From Wuchereria bancrofti (Eukaryota > Nematoda > Chromadorea > Rhabditida > Onchocercidae): a stretch of 64,000 bases of DNA. The stretch lies in contig SSBO01000009.1 of the NCBI GenBank assembly GCA_005281725.1, positions 3,670,163 through 3,734,162 on the forward strand. The letters run 5' to 3'. The stretch's first letter is position 1. Each line of letters starts with the position of its first letter. This document shows positions 37,101 to 52,100 of this stretch, one piece after another. Made by a program: the position numbers and the translations under genes. Below the pieces are notes generated by a model. The model saw only the letters and a list, made by a program, of their open reading frames with translations, made no database searches and was not told the origin of the DNA.

Positions 37101-40100
37101 TAATAGATATGAGATTTAGATAGACAATTTAGAAGTTTGGAAATTTGTTCGTTCATAAATCGACATTTTAGTGCGCACAAGCGGTGTATTACTGGTTGCT
37201 TCGGTTGGTTCTTATATGATGTATCGAGTTTGTGCACGATTTTTGGGGGAAAATTTTGTTTGGACAATTTTGGAACAAGCACGTTTCGACTTGCTTACTC
37301 GTAATGAGACATATTTGTTGAAACCAAGAATGGTTAGTTCTAGATTTAGTTAATCTTTATCAATGTTTTGAATTAATAATGTATGAATCTGTTTTTATAG
37401 CATTCTGACTTTTACCATAATTTTGGCTGAAAATAATAGTTCTTTATCAGTTCTCTCATCGTTTTGTTTTATGATAAAAAAAAACTGAATCTGATTGCCG
37501 TTATTCCAGTAAACGAAAAGTCATTTATTGCTTTTTTAAAATTTAAATTTACATCTCTTCAGCAAAAGTCATGATGAAACCAAAAACAAACTTGAAGAAT
37601 ATTTCAGTAACTGAATTTTCCTTGAGATTCTATGTGATTTTTTCTTTTTTCAGTCATATATAGCCAGTGATGAATATGATAGCTGTTGCTTAGCAGATTT
37701 GACGGATGATGAACAGAACAGTTGCAACAGTCATATCTTTGCAGCAGTGCCATCCTCGGCATGTTTCAGTTTTTATGAATTAAATTATGAGTATCGATGT
37801 AAAATAATCTGTTAAAATTCTCAGTACTTCCATATATATACGTGCATTGAATTCTAACCATTCAGGGTCATTTGCGACGAACAAGACAGCTTTGCATTGG
37901 CTCAGTTAAAAGTTCAAGAAAGCAGTCAGAAATAATTTCAGAGGAGTAAGTTTTCTAATCATATTTTTATGTTGTCAAGGATATATGCATAGTGATAAAC
38001 AAGGGATTATCATAGAGCGGATCTCGCTTATTTTTTATTGAGGCTTTTTATCTTTGACAAGTCTGGAAACATCACAATTACCCAATATGTCTGCTATTGA
38101 TGCATGACAATACCAATTACCCAACTTTATTCATCACTTACGTTACGTTGACTCTTAGCTAAATGATATGTTGAAGTGTTTTCTCGGCATATTTAATGCT
38201 GCTTGCTGAATATATATCGCATTTGTTTTTTTATTTTTCATTTTCTTATTTTAGCCTTTCACTCACTGTTTATATGTATAGCAGAAACTTGACTAATTAG
38301 TGAAACTTTGATGAAACTAAGTCAGGAAACTCAGTTCCATTAAAAAAATTGTATTCATAACTTTTCAGTTGGAAATATTCCGCAAGCATGGCCTCGCAAA
38401 GTTCTTCCAATGCAGAATTTACTTCAAGTGAAAAATCTGCTTCGTTACATCTGCTCTGGGATGATCCACAATGGGATGAGACAACCGATTTCTGTTTTTA
38501 TGGTATTCATTTACTTCATTTCCACTGGTTATAAGCATAAAAGAAAGAACTGGATTCCTTATTCAGCTTTACATTAGAAGGAAGAATTACTAATTAACTA
38601 TCCAGGAATTAGATTTTTTCATCCCTAGAAATAAATCATCCTTAAACTCAATCATAATAACTAAAAGTGTAATGTAATAACGGGAACTCATGCTAAGAAG
38701 ATTAAACTTATGCTTTATTCTTAGAGAGTGATCATCAAGACTTAATTGATAATGATAGTATTCTGCTATCATATGCATAACTCATTTCGGAATTGCTTGG
38801 GAAGCAATTTTATCTTTCTAATTTCCTGAGACACTTCTATTTAATCATGTTATCGCTCGATTACAAACTCTCTTTTGAAATTTTTCTGTGAAGGATAGGA
38901 TGGACGAGAAAAAGAAAAATACCTCATCCTTTCATTTTTATAATTAATTTTCAGGAAGAAATAATGTTTAAAGAAACAAATAGTTTTTTATTTCTGTTTA
39001 GCAAATCATTGGGAATTAAAGGATGACGAATCCTCTGTATTTTGAAACTTCGAAGTGGAAATTCATCCATTTCTAGGTGCAGCAGTACAAGATGATCAAT
39101 ATTCAGCATCATCTGATGTTTCGAATATGACTGAGTTTCAAGCTGCTAAAGGATTGTTTGAAGAACCGGATAACCGCTGCAAGGTGAATGAAGAAGACCA
39201 AAAGAGTCATGAAAATGTAATTGATTATTTACAGTTAAATTTTATGATTTGTTCCAAAAATTTAGGTTGAGTTTCTGTTTTAATGTTTTAGTCAAAAGCA
39301 TATTAAATGGGCAGGAAATTCTGCCAAATTTCTGTCTATATTTATTTTTTATTTCATACTGTTTATTTTAAAAAATTTAGCATAGTAAGATTGCTGTGAT
39401 AGCAAAATCAGAAGAGATCAGGAAACTTTTGAAAGGGACTTTTATAGATGTATTCTTCTTTTACCTGTCTGCAATCTATCTATGATCATTACTTAGGATC
39501 TTCAGAGACCTATTTTTTAGATATGCTTTATCAGACATTTCACTTTTTGTCTTTATGAACTTTCAGTTAAATCGAGAAGAAAAACATATTGATTTCGACA
39601 CTAACGATTTCATCCAAAAAAACTGTATGGCCGATTCTAAGCATCTTTACCAGATTACTGCTGGGTAAATTAGTTATTTTCATGATAAAAATGTTTTTCT
39701 CTTTCAGTTCACGTGCTTGAATTATAGTCAATCTTGAGTTTAAACTGTCTTACAGATTTATAACTCGAACCAACAGTATATCAGTATCCAGCGAATGTAG
39801 TTCCCTTTCATTTCCGTCTCTGAGAAGACGATTTATTGCTAATACATCATCGGGTGGGTAAGTAGTTACTAACTTCTTCTTTTTAACCTAAGGATCATGC
39901 TTTATGAAAGATAATGTTTTGATGAAATCCGGTATGATCGAAGAGCATAAGTACAGAAATAGAAAATTGATATTTATCGAGATATTATTATATCAAAGGA
40001 GTATTTGATGTACTACCAGTAGCACTTATTAGTATTAAAGTACAAAGCATTCATTTAAAGAATTTGAAGTTTCAGGCTGCTTGAATTGGTGCAGCCATTC

Positions 40101-43100
40101 ACTACAACACCATCAGGTCATATGATAACGTCAATGACTGATAGTGGGATTAGCAGGGGAACCATTTCAACATCCAATTTACAGTCATCAGTTGGGTAAT
40201 TCATTTTAACCATAATTTATTGAAATCAACTATGTTTGTTGGAATAGAACACAGTGTCTTAAAAAATTAAAAGTTGTTTTTGCTTTTATCAAGAGTTAGG
40301 CTAGTTAATAATCAAAAAAAGTAGAAATGTTCACATAATCAGAAGTTATTGCACTGCTAATTGCTGCGAAAATCCTAAAGAGAGAGCTAATGTGTTTTTA
40401 CCTTGATCTCTGACGTTCTCGTATTCATGAATCTACTCTTTTAAAATATACTTCTACAGACTCAGGCCTTTTTTTTTATAATTATTTGCTGTCACGAATA
40501 ATTTCAAATATTGTCATTCATTATTCTTCATTACTTATGAAAAGAACTATCAATTATTTTTGAATTTTATTATTGGCCTATATTAAATTACATCATATAT
40601 TAATATAGATCAAATGGTGCGAAAGGTACTTTTGGAGCAGAGATATTCTCAAGCGAAGATGAAGCTGTCGATACGATGATGCCTTGCATATTAACGACAA
40701 ATAGAAATTCTGTTATTGGGTAAAGTTTGTTCGGATTTCGCCTGCTGAGTGATTGGTGACATATTTAATGAATTCGAAAATGAATAGTTTTCAGAAAGAA
40801 ATAATAAAGAAGAAATATATGAATAAATTCAAACTGGTGTTAAATGAATATCAAAGTTTCAATGAATTAGCGGCTAGGTTCAAATTAGCCGTATATTATG
40901 TGCCTTATTTGAGAGAAAAATATTTACCACTGCAGGGTAAATATTTGCAGCTACATTAGGAAAAAGAATACATGGCATTTAACTTCCGGTATTTCCAGTA
41001 AATGTCATACTTTATGCGCGTGATTAGATTTGAGAAGATTGGTTACACGTAAATGATGGATTGATTTGATGAAGCAAAATGAAAGTTAGATTATTAAAAA
41101 CAAAGAGATCTAGCATAGTAACAACTTGCTAGATGTTTTCGCTTTTAGCCAGGAATTTCTAAGCGAGCAAATTAATAACCCATATAATCTTGACTTTGGT
41201 CTATTGGTAACTATACATTTGAAAATTTAGAGAGGATAACATCTAAATCGTGAAATACCGATTAAGCAGAAAGAATTGTTGACGTTCGCTTTCAAGATTT
41301 CAAAAAGTCTCATTCGGACTGTAATAAGAGGTAATTGAATTATTAGAGGTTGGCATGGAAGCAGGAAATATCAGTTGATTTGTGATACAGCAGGTAGTAA
41401 GTTACTCTGTGATAATCTCAAAGTATTTGAGATGACATCAAAAGAGTGGAATGTCGAATACTGCTTTTTGCTACTTTTAAGGCGGAATAATTTAAATCTA
41501 ATCAGTGAGGGTCGTTGCTCGACGACTGCATCCACTCTAAGTATGGAATGGTTCGAGGATGATTTTTGTCCATTTGTTACAAACCAGAATTTAAGAGGAT
41601 CATTGAATGCAGATATGGATGATCCATTAGCTGCATGCTTCAGTGGTTCCGGCTCTGATCAGGTGCTTTTTATTAGATGAACTATAAATTACTTTTTAAA
41701 TGTTTGTTTTCCAGAATTTGAGTAATAATATAACAGAGGGTTGTTTGTAGAAAATAGCGTTCATTTGATCGCTACTAGTTAATGTATGCTTAATGTTATA
41801 ATTCGAGCTTTTCAAGTTCTTTTGAAATTTCATTTCCCTATGTTTTTTGTCTCAGATAATTGGAAGCTGTTCTTTTGTACTCACTTGTACTACTGTGGGT
41901 TAAATTCTGAGCAATAATATAGCAGCAGGTTAATATTTGATGGAATGCTTCGTGGCCGTAAGAATTGAAAAATATTCAACTAGGTAGACAAGAAGCATCT
42001 CTTTTATGCTAATGAAGATGGATTGAAATATAGATTGATCACCAAAAATTTATCGGTCAAAATCATAGGACAGTAAGTCGTTTAGGAGTGAAAAAATAAT
42101 TGATGTATATGTTTCATTTTAAGTATGTTGTGAATGTGTACCTCGAAGCTATTCATTTATGGTGCAATATCTAAAACGTGAGCTAAACTGTTTTAGATGC
42201 GTCCAAACAATTCAGAAAGTAGACGAAAACATTTATACAATGTTACACGAGATCTAATGGCTTGGGCGAAAGATCAGTTTGTCACTAAGTCTCCTCAACT
42301 GAAGGTATAACTCATTTGAATATGAAGTTTAGATGCAAAATTCTTTGGAATTTTTAGCAGCGGAATGCTATGTTCGATACATCAAGTCTCTTCTGATAAT
42401 TTTACCAATTTTTTATCATTCCCAATTTAAAAGGAGTGGGAGATCATATTAATAATTTACTCATCAAAAATTTACTCATTTTCTGTTTATCAGAAAGAGA
42501 GGAAAGTGGAAGAGAAAAAGAAATTGTTGGAATCTTATATAGCTTTATTTTAGTTTATTAAAATCCACAATTATTTCTTCCTAAGTGAAAACATTTTAGG
42601 CTCTTCAATCGTTATATATATCAGATCAACATTGGCGAAGGATAGGATTAAAACGAAGTTCGAATTGTTCGGAACAATTTCTCAGCTCTCTGCTGCATTT
42701 AATGTTCATTCATGGAATACCATTTTTCGGCTGCTTCGATTTTTCGATCATTGCAAAGGTTCCACGTTTCGAGATTTTATTAGCTTGCATTGAATAGTTG
42801 ATCTTATATTTGAAAATTTGTTTCTCTAGAATAGCTCATAATAAATTATGGGACCAGAAGAAATCATTTTTCCTCTTATTAATCTCAGAGTGATTAATGA
42901 AAGATTTCTGGTCCTCAATCAAAGATTAGCAGAGAATACAGGATGTTGAGTACTTCATTTGAATGGTATTCATGGATATATCTATGAATCTCTTCAATCT
43001 CAAAACATAATCGATTCATAAAAATTATTTGAACGACAGCTGAAAAAGTTGTGGTTACCAAATGTCAGTTTCGATAATAAATTTGTTATCGATTTTTTTC

Positions 43101-46100
43101 CTAAATTTTTTTCTAGTCTTTTTTTTACCTGGCTTTAAATAAAAAATTTGCTGTAACAAATTTATTATATCATAAGAATAGGGTGACACCTGTTAATGTC
43201 TCTACAGGGTAGTTTTCATGTTATTTGCAACTCTCATATAGTATAGTATCTAATTCCATATTTCATTATGCTGAATATTCTCCCCAAAGCGAAAAAAATC
43301 TTTCCTAAAATATTTTTTTACAAAAATTTTGTATATTAAAAAATATTTTAATTTCATAATGCAATAATTGTAGAACTAAAACCTCTTCCTTCACTTTCAA
43401 GTTTTTTTTTTCATCCAGTCATATCAAACATACCATTAATTCTTATTTCAAATCAGTTTTCAAAAAAATTTAAAATGAGATTCAGAAATAAACAGTTCTT
43501 TCCCCGTATATTTGAATCGCCTCTTCACTCAAATGTTCCAATATTCCAATTGACTGTATTACCAGAAGAATTGTCCTATTCTTGTAACTTTTTCTTATTA
43601 CTTTTACTTTTTCTTATTTTTCTTATCGTTTCAAAATGATTTGGAATTTATCTTTTAACTTTTTCTTATTAACGTTTCAAAATGATTTGGAATTTATCTT
43701 TCGGTTTCTATGTGAAAACTAAGTGAAAACCGCAAAACTATCAAAGCAGAATCTATTGATTTGAAGACTTCGGTCATTAGCTGTCTGAAATTCCTTGCAG
43801 TGTCGAAGTTTAATCAGTTTATACATCCTAAAATTAAAATGCAAACTTGTCGTCGAACTTTATAACAATTTTTTCATCTTTCCTTACTTTACTTAGCAAC
43901 ATTGGGATTTACATGATCTCGACGTAATCTGTCCCTTTTCTCCTACACCTATGTTTTCTTCATTGCACGCCATAAAATGATAATTGCTTTAAAGACATAT
44001 TAGCTTTAAAGACATAAAATTATATTTTCATTAATGAGTCATAAATGCGACTCAAAGTTTCTTATTATTTTATCGCTTTTATGACGTAACTTGTCATATC
44101 AGTTGAAAATTAATTTTAATTCTATTATGTAGTTTAGTTCAACCCATCAATTTCTTGTATTATTTTTGTCGACAGAGTGAGAAAGTGGCAGATACATTCC
44201 AAGAAAGAACATACACTCTAGATTACTTCGAAAATTTAGATTTGAAAAATGATATAGTATCTGATGCTTCTTTTACCTCTTTCTGCATTAAAGTGATGGG
44301 AAAGTCTTGGGACTTCCGAGAGATTGATTTACTATTCAAGTGATTTATACTTCCGAACTAGCGAGATAAATTTTAAAATCATAAAGTGTTACCATCAAAA
44401 AGACCCTACACTATTCATTTTTTTTTAGATTAATGATTCTTGCAAATGAAGAACTTCTCGAGCTCTTTTTTTTTCTTGAAGTTATTTAATTTTTTCTAAG
44501 ATAAAATAAATTTTCATATTAACTTGAAGTTTCATAGAAAAAAATTAGTTATTTTTCAAATTTATTTCCATGTTAACTAAATTGATAGCAAAGACTACTT
44601 TCCCTTTTTTTACATGATATTATTCAGGGAAAAATCGTTGTTATAGAAATTAGTCGTGCAAAAGAATGTCAACACGTCTGATACCACACTTGAACATTGA
44701 CAATTGACAATACTTCAAATTAAAAATTGAAAATAAGTTGGAATTTATTTCAAATGGGATTTCTTGTAAGAAGAACCTTTGAATAGTCCGTATTGATACT
44801 ATAACATCAGATTGTCTTTCATTCAACAGGGAATGAAAACTTAATCTTATGCATACTTTTTTTCTCTATAATTCTATTTTTTTCTCATAAATACTTAGTT
44901 ATGAAAGGTTAGAGAAACGAGTAAATTTACATCGTTGAAAGTTTACTTCGTTCGATATTCCTTTTCCGAAAAAAATGAGAAACATTAAACAACTTGCAAA
45001 AATGATTCATAAATAAATTGAAGCTTTCTCCTGCTTTTCTTCTAACTTTCAAATTTCCGGATATCGTTCATTAACAACTTTATTCGAAAAGTGAAATAAT
45101 CAACCTGAATAGGCGGTAAATAGTTCACAACACTGAAGAGATTCATCCTATCACACTAAACATAGAAGATTTGATGATAGATGAAAAAGAGATGAAAAGC
45201 AAACTAAATTTGTTCGATGACAAAAAATTTCTGCTAAATAAATAACAAACTAACAAACAAACAAAACAATAAACTCTTTAGTACATCAGTGGATGTATGT
45301 AAGAACAACATGATTTATGCTATAGATGCCTTTCAAGGAATGTTAATTTTTTCTTGTCAAATGAGATCGCATTAAATTAGCTAGTGAAAAATATAAGAAA
45401 AAAAAATTTAGGATAATGATGAAAGTTAGCGTTGAATTATGTAATGCTAGGATAATAGTAATTATAATTAATAAATAGAAGTATTTTGTGATATTTGTGG
45501 ATCTATTTGGAGAGAAAATTGTGGATAAATAAAAATGACAAAATGTCATCAACAATAAAAACTTCCAGGCACAAAATGCAAAACAGAATGCCGGAAAGCA
45601 ACACTGCAATAAAATTATCAAATTCATTGCTTAATTTTACTGCCTAAATTTTTTCCAATTAGCAATTGACAAATTATTGTATAGAACTGTATCAAAATAA
45701 ATAGTAATGAGATGAAACTGAAACTATGTTGAAAGCGTTTCTATGCAAAATTTACTCTTATTTTTTGATTATTTGAAATGTTTCAAAAAAATGAGCAATT
45801 TCCGGAAATTTGAAATATTGATTTTGAATATTGATAAACATTAACATTTCCAACTTATCTTCTTTCTTTAAGAAAATTTTGTGAAATCTTGACAATTCAG
45901 AGTTTGAACAACATGTCTGCTTTTTTTTTGAATTAATAATAATTGATATGATATGACGAGAGAAAAAGAAAAACAGGAATGAAACAATTAAATAACTATT
46001 CTTTAATGTCCTTTTTTTTTTCAATTCTTCTCAGCGCTGCTGCTAGCATTATCCAGTTTGATCGTCTTCAAGTAGTTACTAAATGTCGTAGCACTGTTAC

Positions 46101-49100
46101 AGCGATCATAACTACAGATGCATCGAAATATGAATTCTACCGATTCTGATGGATCGATAGCGCTTTTTGGGTTCAGCTGACCGAAATCATATTTCTGAAA
46201 ATAAATTGTTAATTTGTATGAGGTAATATGACAGGGAGATGCAAACTGTGTACTGTTTTTCGGGGTGGAGATGTGACCGACCCGATTCATTGATAGTTTT
46301 CTCTCACTCATTAGTAATCATTTGATTGAAGTATCAGTTGTAATAGTCCATTTGAAATATCCACTGTCACAAACCTCTAGGAGGCAAATGGATAGCACTT
46401 GATATATTTTGTCCGATTTACTAAATGCTTCGTCGTATGTTTTTGTCCAATCTACTTCTGGACCAATGCCGAATACTCGACTTTCTTCATAACCCGGGAT
46501 GAATACGCAGTAATCCCAGGATTCATTTGATATCTCGTATACTTTGCCCTGAATAGCAAATAAGGAAATTAAACGTTTTAATCAAAACTGGTTAGAATTT
46601 ATAACTTCAACCTTTATATATTTTTTCTTATAGTTAAATTGCATCAAATTTATACCATTAATTAAAACACTCACAAATTCATCATTTTCATAGCAGACCA
46701 AAGCGTTCGTCTTAGCTGTTAGCATCACTACTGTTGCGGCTACCCTAGCAAATAGTGTCATCGAGGCCATGGCACTCTTGCTGCAACAGGAAAGTTTTAG
46801 TAATTAAAGGAATGAAAAATAATTCCGAAGCAGAAAGGGATTGAAATAATAGGAGGAAGAAAGGTTTTATGGATGTGATGAGTAATGGATGTGGAAGAGA
46901 CGGTTGTTGAAGAAAGAGAAGTGAATGAAATTTTACTAATAAACGGAATTTCGGATGAATCTGATATTGAAGAGTTCATTTTCTGCACTTCAATATGGTT
47001 TGGCTAAATAACCGATCAGTTATAATCGATCAGTTCCATAATCATCATTCTTTTATATGTTAACGAGTAATATATATCCATTCTTGTCGTTTTGATACAA
47101 AAAGTCAAACCGGAGAGAAATAGATGATTTGAGAGGTTTTAAATTATCCTATATTCGGGAGGAATGTTTTTCTACTCTACAAAAAAGAGTAACTTAAGCA
47201 GGCAAAACATATAACTTATCAACAATTTCATGCTGGAAAAGCAAGCAAAGAAGCAATTAGAGTTAGTTGTAAATTTTTGCTCAACTAGAAAAAAAAACTT
47301 TTCTGGATGAGAAGGAATAATTTGCGAATTTTGCAAAATGATTTATGAAGTAGTCGGAGCAAGAAACCACAATAAAAGCTAATTGTGTAAGGTCTACTAC
47401 TCCTACTCCTACTGTTACTCTAACTACTCCTACTACTACTACTACTACTGCTATTACTGCTATATAATGCTAATGTTATAACTATTTATACTTCTATAAA
47501 CTGCTAAAATTACTTACTAATCACACTATCATTTTAACAAGTATTTCTAACTTATTGTTACAGCAATTACATATTACTGTTATTGCAATAATAACCCTCT
47601 CTGATACTATTACTTTTATTATTGCTAATACAAACAGCGTTATTGTTAACTCTTACCGATAGCTAAGCGTCTTTTGCAAATATTTCATTTTTCACTTTTT
47701 CTAATACTTTTCATTGTACAATTTCAAACATTCCCATTCATTTCATTTTTATACTCTCATTTACCTTTTTGCTAAATGAATTTTCATGAATTCAAACTGT
47801 TGGTTGTTTTTTTCTTTTTTCTTTTTTTTCCTTTTGAAACTTAAGTGCGTTAAATAATTTACAAAATGGCTTATCTTATCAGTGTCCCCTTATCTATATA
47901 TAACGCTTAAAAATGTAGTGTCATTGTTATAATGATGTGAGATAGATAAAAATCTTCTAGCCATTAATTCTTATAATCTGGAGAAGTAATCGTCGATCGA
48001 TTTTTATCCTTAAGACAGTACTTAATCCTTAATATCTTAAAACTGTACTTAATTCCCTAGCAAGATGCTATCTTAATTCCCCAACAGAATGTGCTTATTT
48101 TAAGTAGCATGCACCTATATCAGTCCCTTTTTTGATTTGAGATGACATTTGTAACCCATAAAACATCTGCGCGAAGCTTTTGAACAGATAGAAGTTGCAA
48201 TGTGGAAAGTTAGTAATCCATAAGGACTGAAATGACTCATTGAGAAACGTCAACATTCCACGACGTACCAGAAACCAGGAATGTTATACTCAGCAGAACG
48301 ACGATTATTGTTCCTGTCCCCCCCTCCTCCCTCTCGTCCCCATATCACCACCACCCACACGATGATATCCTGCTCCGCCTACGGCTTTGGCCATGAAATG
48401 CCACGCCTCCAACTTTTTTCTCACTTATTAAGATTTTAAAAAAATCTTATGTGATTAAATATTCTCCACTATCATATCTACTGATAAAAATGATATGAGG
48501 GGAGGTCGTTCACTCTAACTGAACTCTTAGAAGATTAGCTGTTCTCTCTTCTACTTCAGGTTGAAATTTAGATTCGTCTAGATCTTCTCTTTTTAAAAAG
48601 TTTTTATCATGAAGATAAGGATATACATCAAGAAATGTCTGGCTAATGATATGATCACTTCCAATGAGAATTTTGTAATGCAAATGAGAAAATTTTGTAT
48701 ATAAGAATATACGAAAGATTACTGCGATTTCGGATTTTGTAAAACGAATAAATCGATTCCATTAATCTTTTCAGCAAATAATTTCGGTTTTAAATATTTT
48801 GAATTGATCAGAAAATTGATTCACGAATTAGTTCAAGTCGGAGAACAAGACAGTGCAAGTAATTGATAAAAAAAACAGATCTGATCACCTAGCTAAAAAA
48901 TTTGTTTTGAAGATGTTGCAGAAAGTCATTCATAATGCTATTGCCAGTGGGGAAACAATAATTTATTAATGCTTGAAAGTGAAATTTTCTCAACTTGGAA
49001 TACAAAATGAAAATTTTTATTAATTACTTTTTAAATCATTTTTGCAATTATAAAGTTCAGTAGGCATCAAAGAGTAACATAACTAAGGTAAATCTATTGT

Positions 49101-52100
49101 CTCTTATTAAATTGAAAATTATCGAAGAGCAATATAATTATAATTAAATTAACTTGATTTCTCATGTACGTTATTAGATTATCTATATTTTACATTATTG
49201 AATGTTGACGTAGCGTAATTATTCGTTTCAGTGAATTGCAAATGATCCTATTCGAACTTAGCTTTAAATTGTAAATTTAATAATTACTTATTTCTGTGCA
49301 GAATATTTCACGGAATGAAATTTTCTCTTTTGCATATTTCCTCTTTTTTTTCAGATTATAAAAGAAATAAAGAGATAACTGTAGGAAGTTCTCATATCCT
49401 CATATTTCACAATATTCAGGAAAAAGGAAAGAAGTATTTCATGAAGAAAGCTAATAATAAGTATTGGACAAAAGTAAATGAATGGGTAAACAAGTTGCTG
49501 GTAAAAATAGATCGTTGCATGTGGTAAATAGACAAATAAGGGATTAATTATTATTCACTAATGCAAACAATAACATTGTTTTGTTTTATAATTTATTGCA
49601 CTACTTAATAAAATTCATTAGTACATTTAAGAAATACAAGTTATTGCTTTGCTTGGTTATTCTCGTGATTTTATATGAAATAGTAGGCGGAGAAGAAATA
49701 AAAGGGTCAAGAATATTTGCTATTATCATTCTCGAATTACTTCGTTTTTTTTTCTACAGTAACGAGGGAAAATCATTTCTCTTTTCTAATGAACAAAAAT
49801 CGGCAGATGGAGATCAACAAATGAATTCTGCATGATTCTTGCGCAACACTTGCTATTTAGCAAATAGATATACAGCTGCGAAAAGAAATCTATATAAATT
49901 AGAAAAAAGAAAGATTGTATATGTAGACTAGTTTAGACATTTGTAAGAAAATAATTCAAAACTGCAAAATATTTTCAAAATTAAAAAAAAAAGATTAGAC
50001 ATGTAAAAAATATTAACAAATGTGTAATGACTTGTCGTTTATTATAATACATATGGTAGAAAAAAGAAATTAAATAATGTTTTTTCTTTTTTTGAAATGA
50101 TCATGTCTAGGATATCTACTGAGTATTTGAACACAAAATTATGCAATAAAAAGCTGCACGATTGTAATTAAAATGATTAAGTGATTATGACTGGAATTGT
50201 TATTTCGAAAATATATTACTGTAATCATTGGGTTAATTTTTGACTAATAATTATTTTTTTGTTCCTGAAAAAAAGTGATTTCAATAAGTTTAATTCCTCT
50301 GACCTATAACCTTTTATCATAAGTTCAACTTTTCTTAATTACATCTTCTTATGCTCAGTTTAGGTGAATGAATTTTAGCTTTTAATAAATATCTCAAAGC
50401 ACAATGAAATATGAAATGAATTTATTATTAGATATTTCATTATTTGTCATTAAAATATAGTATTCATTGACATTATCTCACTTCTACAATTTACCACTTG
50501 CAGGCTGTTCGACGGACTTTTTCACGTTATGAATTTGTACGCCAATGTAGTTTCATCGATGAATCTACCGATATTAAAAATAAGGAAGAACACGCAATTA
50601 ACCTTTTGCAAAATCTATGGGATTTGGTATGTTATGTTACGAAAACTTGAGGATTTGTACAAATGTTTAGACTGAGGTTAAGAATTGAAACGCGAAATAA
50701 GTATCACTTAGTTCTTTCTTACGCAAATATACAATTAAAAGAAAAAGTGAATTTTGCAAGAATTCAAATAAGCAATTAACTACCTGCTTCAAAACTTAGT
50801 TTTCTAAAAGTTATCCTTAATAGCCAGTCTAAATCGTACTTCATTTCGTATTAAATTGATGAATCTTTTTGAAAAAATGTTTTTTATTTGGTTTCGGCAG
50901 CAATGCAGTTTGCTAAGCTTCTTCTAAGTTCAGCTTTTCATTTAATTGTGAATTCTAACTTAGAAATTTCTACAACGTTCACTACCTAGTCTAAGAATAG
51001 TTCCGCAATTTCTTCCCTTTTTCTCTTAAAAGCAGCTTGTTAATCAAGAAGATAAATTTCATTCTTATCTAAAAATGGTTTAGCTAAATATATTGTTCAT
51101 TTGTTTAAACTATTTGCACTCATTTACTCTTCAGTGAAAGGAAAATGGGGACATTTCATTAAATGCTCGGGGACATCAAAAGACTGTCACATTCATCCGG
51201 AAAGGACGTTCATATTATGCATTTAGTGAAATATTGAACTTTCTATTTCATGCATTCACTTAATTACTAAACTTTTTTTAACAGTTCGAATGATGTGAAG
51301 ATGAACAATAAAAAAAATTAATAATGGATAAAAGTGAAGCGGGTAATAAAATGACTGCTATGTTCTAAGTGATCGGATGCATCCGAAGCTTTACTCCTTA
51401 AACAAGGTTCATTAACCTGAATGAATGTAAAGGCAATTCCCAAAATTGTTTCTTGTCATGGAAACAAATATTAGAGAAACACCGTCATGCTAAAGTTGGA
51501 ATTATCATAGCCAATTAAGTCAAAGTTTAACAAAATTTAGGTTAGAAAAACCCAACTGATGCATTTATATCATAGTTGATATGATTGAAATATTCAGAAA
51601 ATTGCTTGAACTTGTCTGCATTAAGTAATATTTTATCATCAAATGATCTATTCAAATGATTTAAAAGGAAAAGTGGAATTTTCATGAGACATGATTTGTT
51701 GAAATTATAGGTAAGATAGGACGATCGATGATCTCTTAAAAAGTGCCTCACTGCATATTGCCAGCCTTTTTAACTAACTATTTTACTTATTTTAAGCATT
51801 GATTAAAAAGATAAATTTTTTGTCATCTCACAAATTCCTCATTTTCACCACTAAATTCATTGCAGAATTTCGTGGATTTCCATTTTCATTCAGTTTGCTT
51901 GGTAACAAAAAGGACGGATAGTCAAAGTTTAAAGGGAATTGCTCTTTCCGACGTTCATTATATCTTCAGAATACATTTTAATTTGAGCATTCTTTCACTT
52001 ACTGCATGCATTTCAAAATTCACTTTTTTGCGCCTTCAAATGTTTTAAATGATTTTGGAACTTTTTATTTCATTTTTAATCAAAAAAAAGTAAACCACTG

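Noticed and set aside
37866..37905. Apparent reading-frame break between exons ending at 37798 and starting at 37866.
   Set aside because: Using the acceptor GGCTCAG at 37905 (exon 37906-37945) restores a continuous frame through all later exons.
39002..39076. Apparent in-frame TGA (39043-39045) in an exon of the long membrane-protein gene, suggesting a pseudogene or recoding.
   Set aside because: A better acceptor, TTTCTAG, at 39070-39076 starts the exon at 39077 in the phase left by the previous exon, so the TGA is intronic.
41347..41505. Longer in-frame version of the exon ending at 41662.
   Set aside because: It is open and in the same frame, but its translation is less protein-like. 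The acceptor at 41505 gives the Ser-rich continuation expected. It could still be a minor isoform.
45343..46024. Two minus-strand open frames downstream of the antisense gene.
   Set aside because: They lie past its stop codon, are Lys/Phe/Ile-rich low-complexity sequence and have no start or splice support.
49315..49527. 70-codon frame starting with a signal-peptide-like MKFSLLHISSFFS.
   Set aside because: Lys/Asn-rich afterwards, no partner exon in phase and no domain. Likely chance in AT-rich intron DNA.
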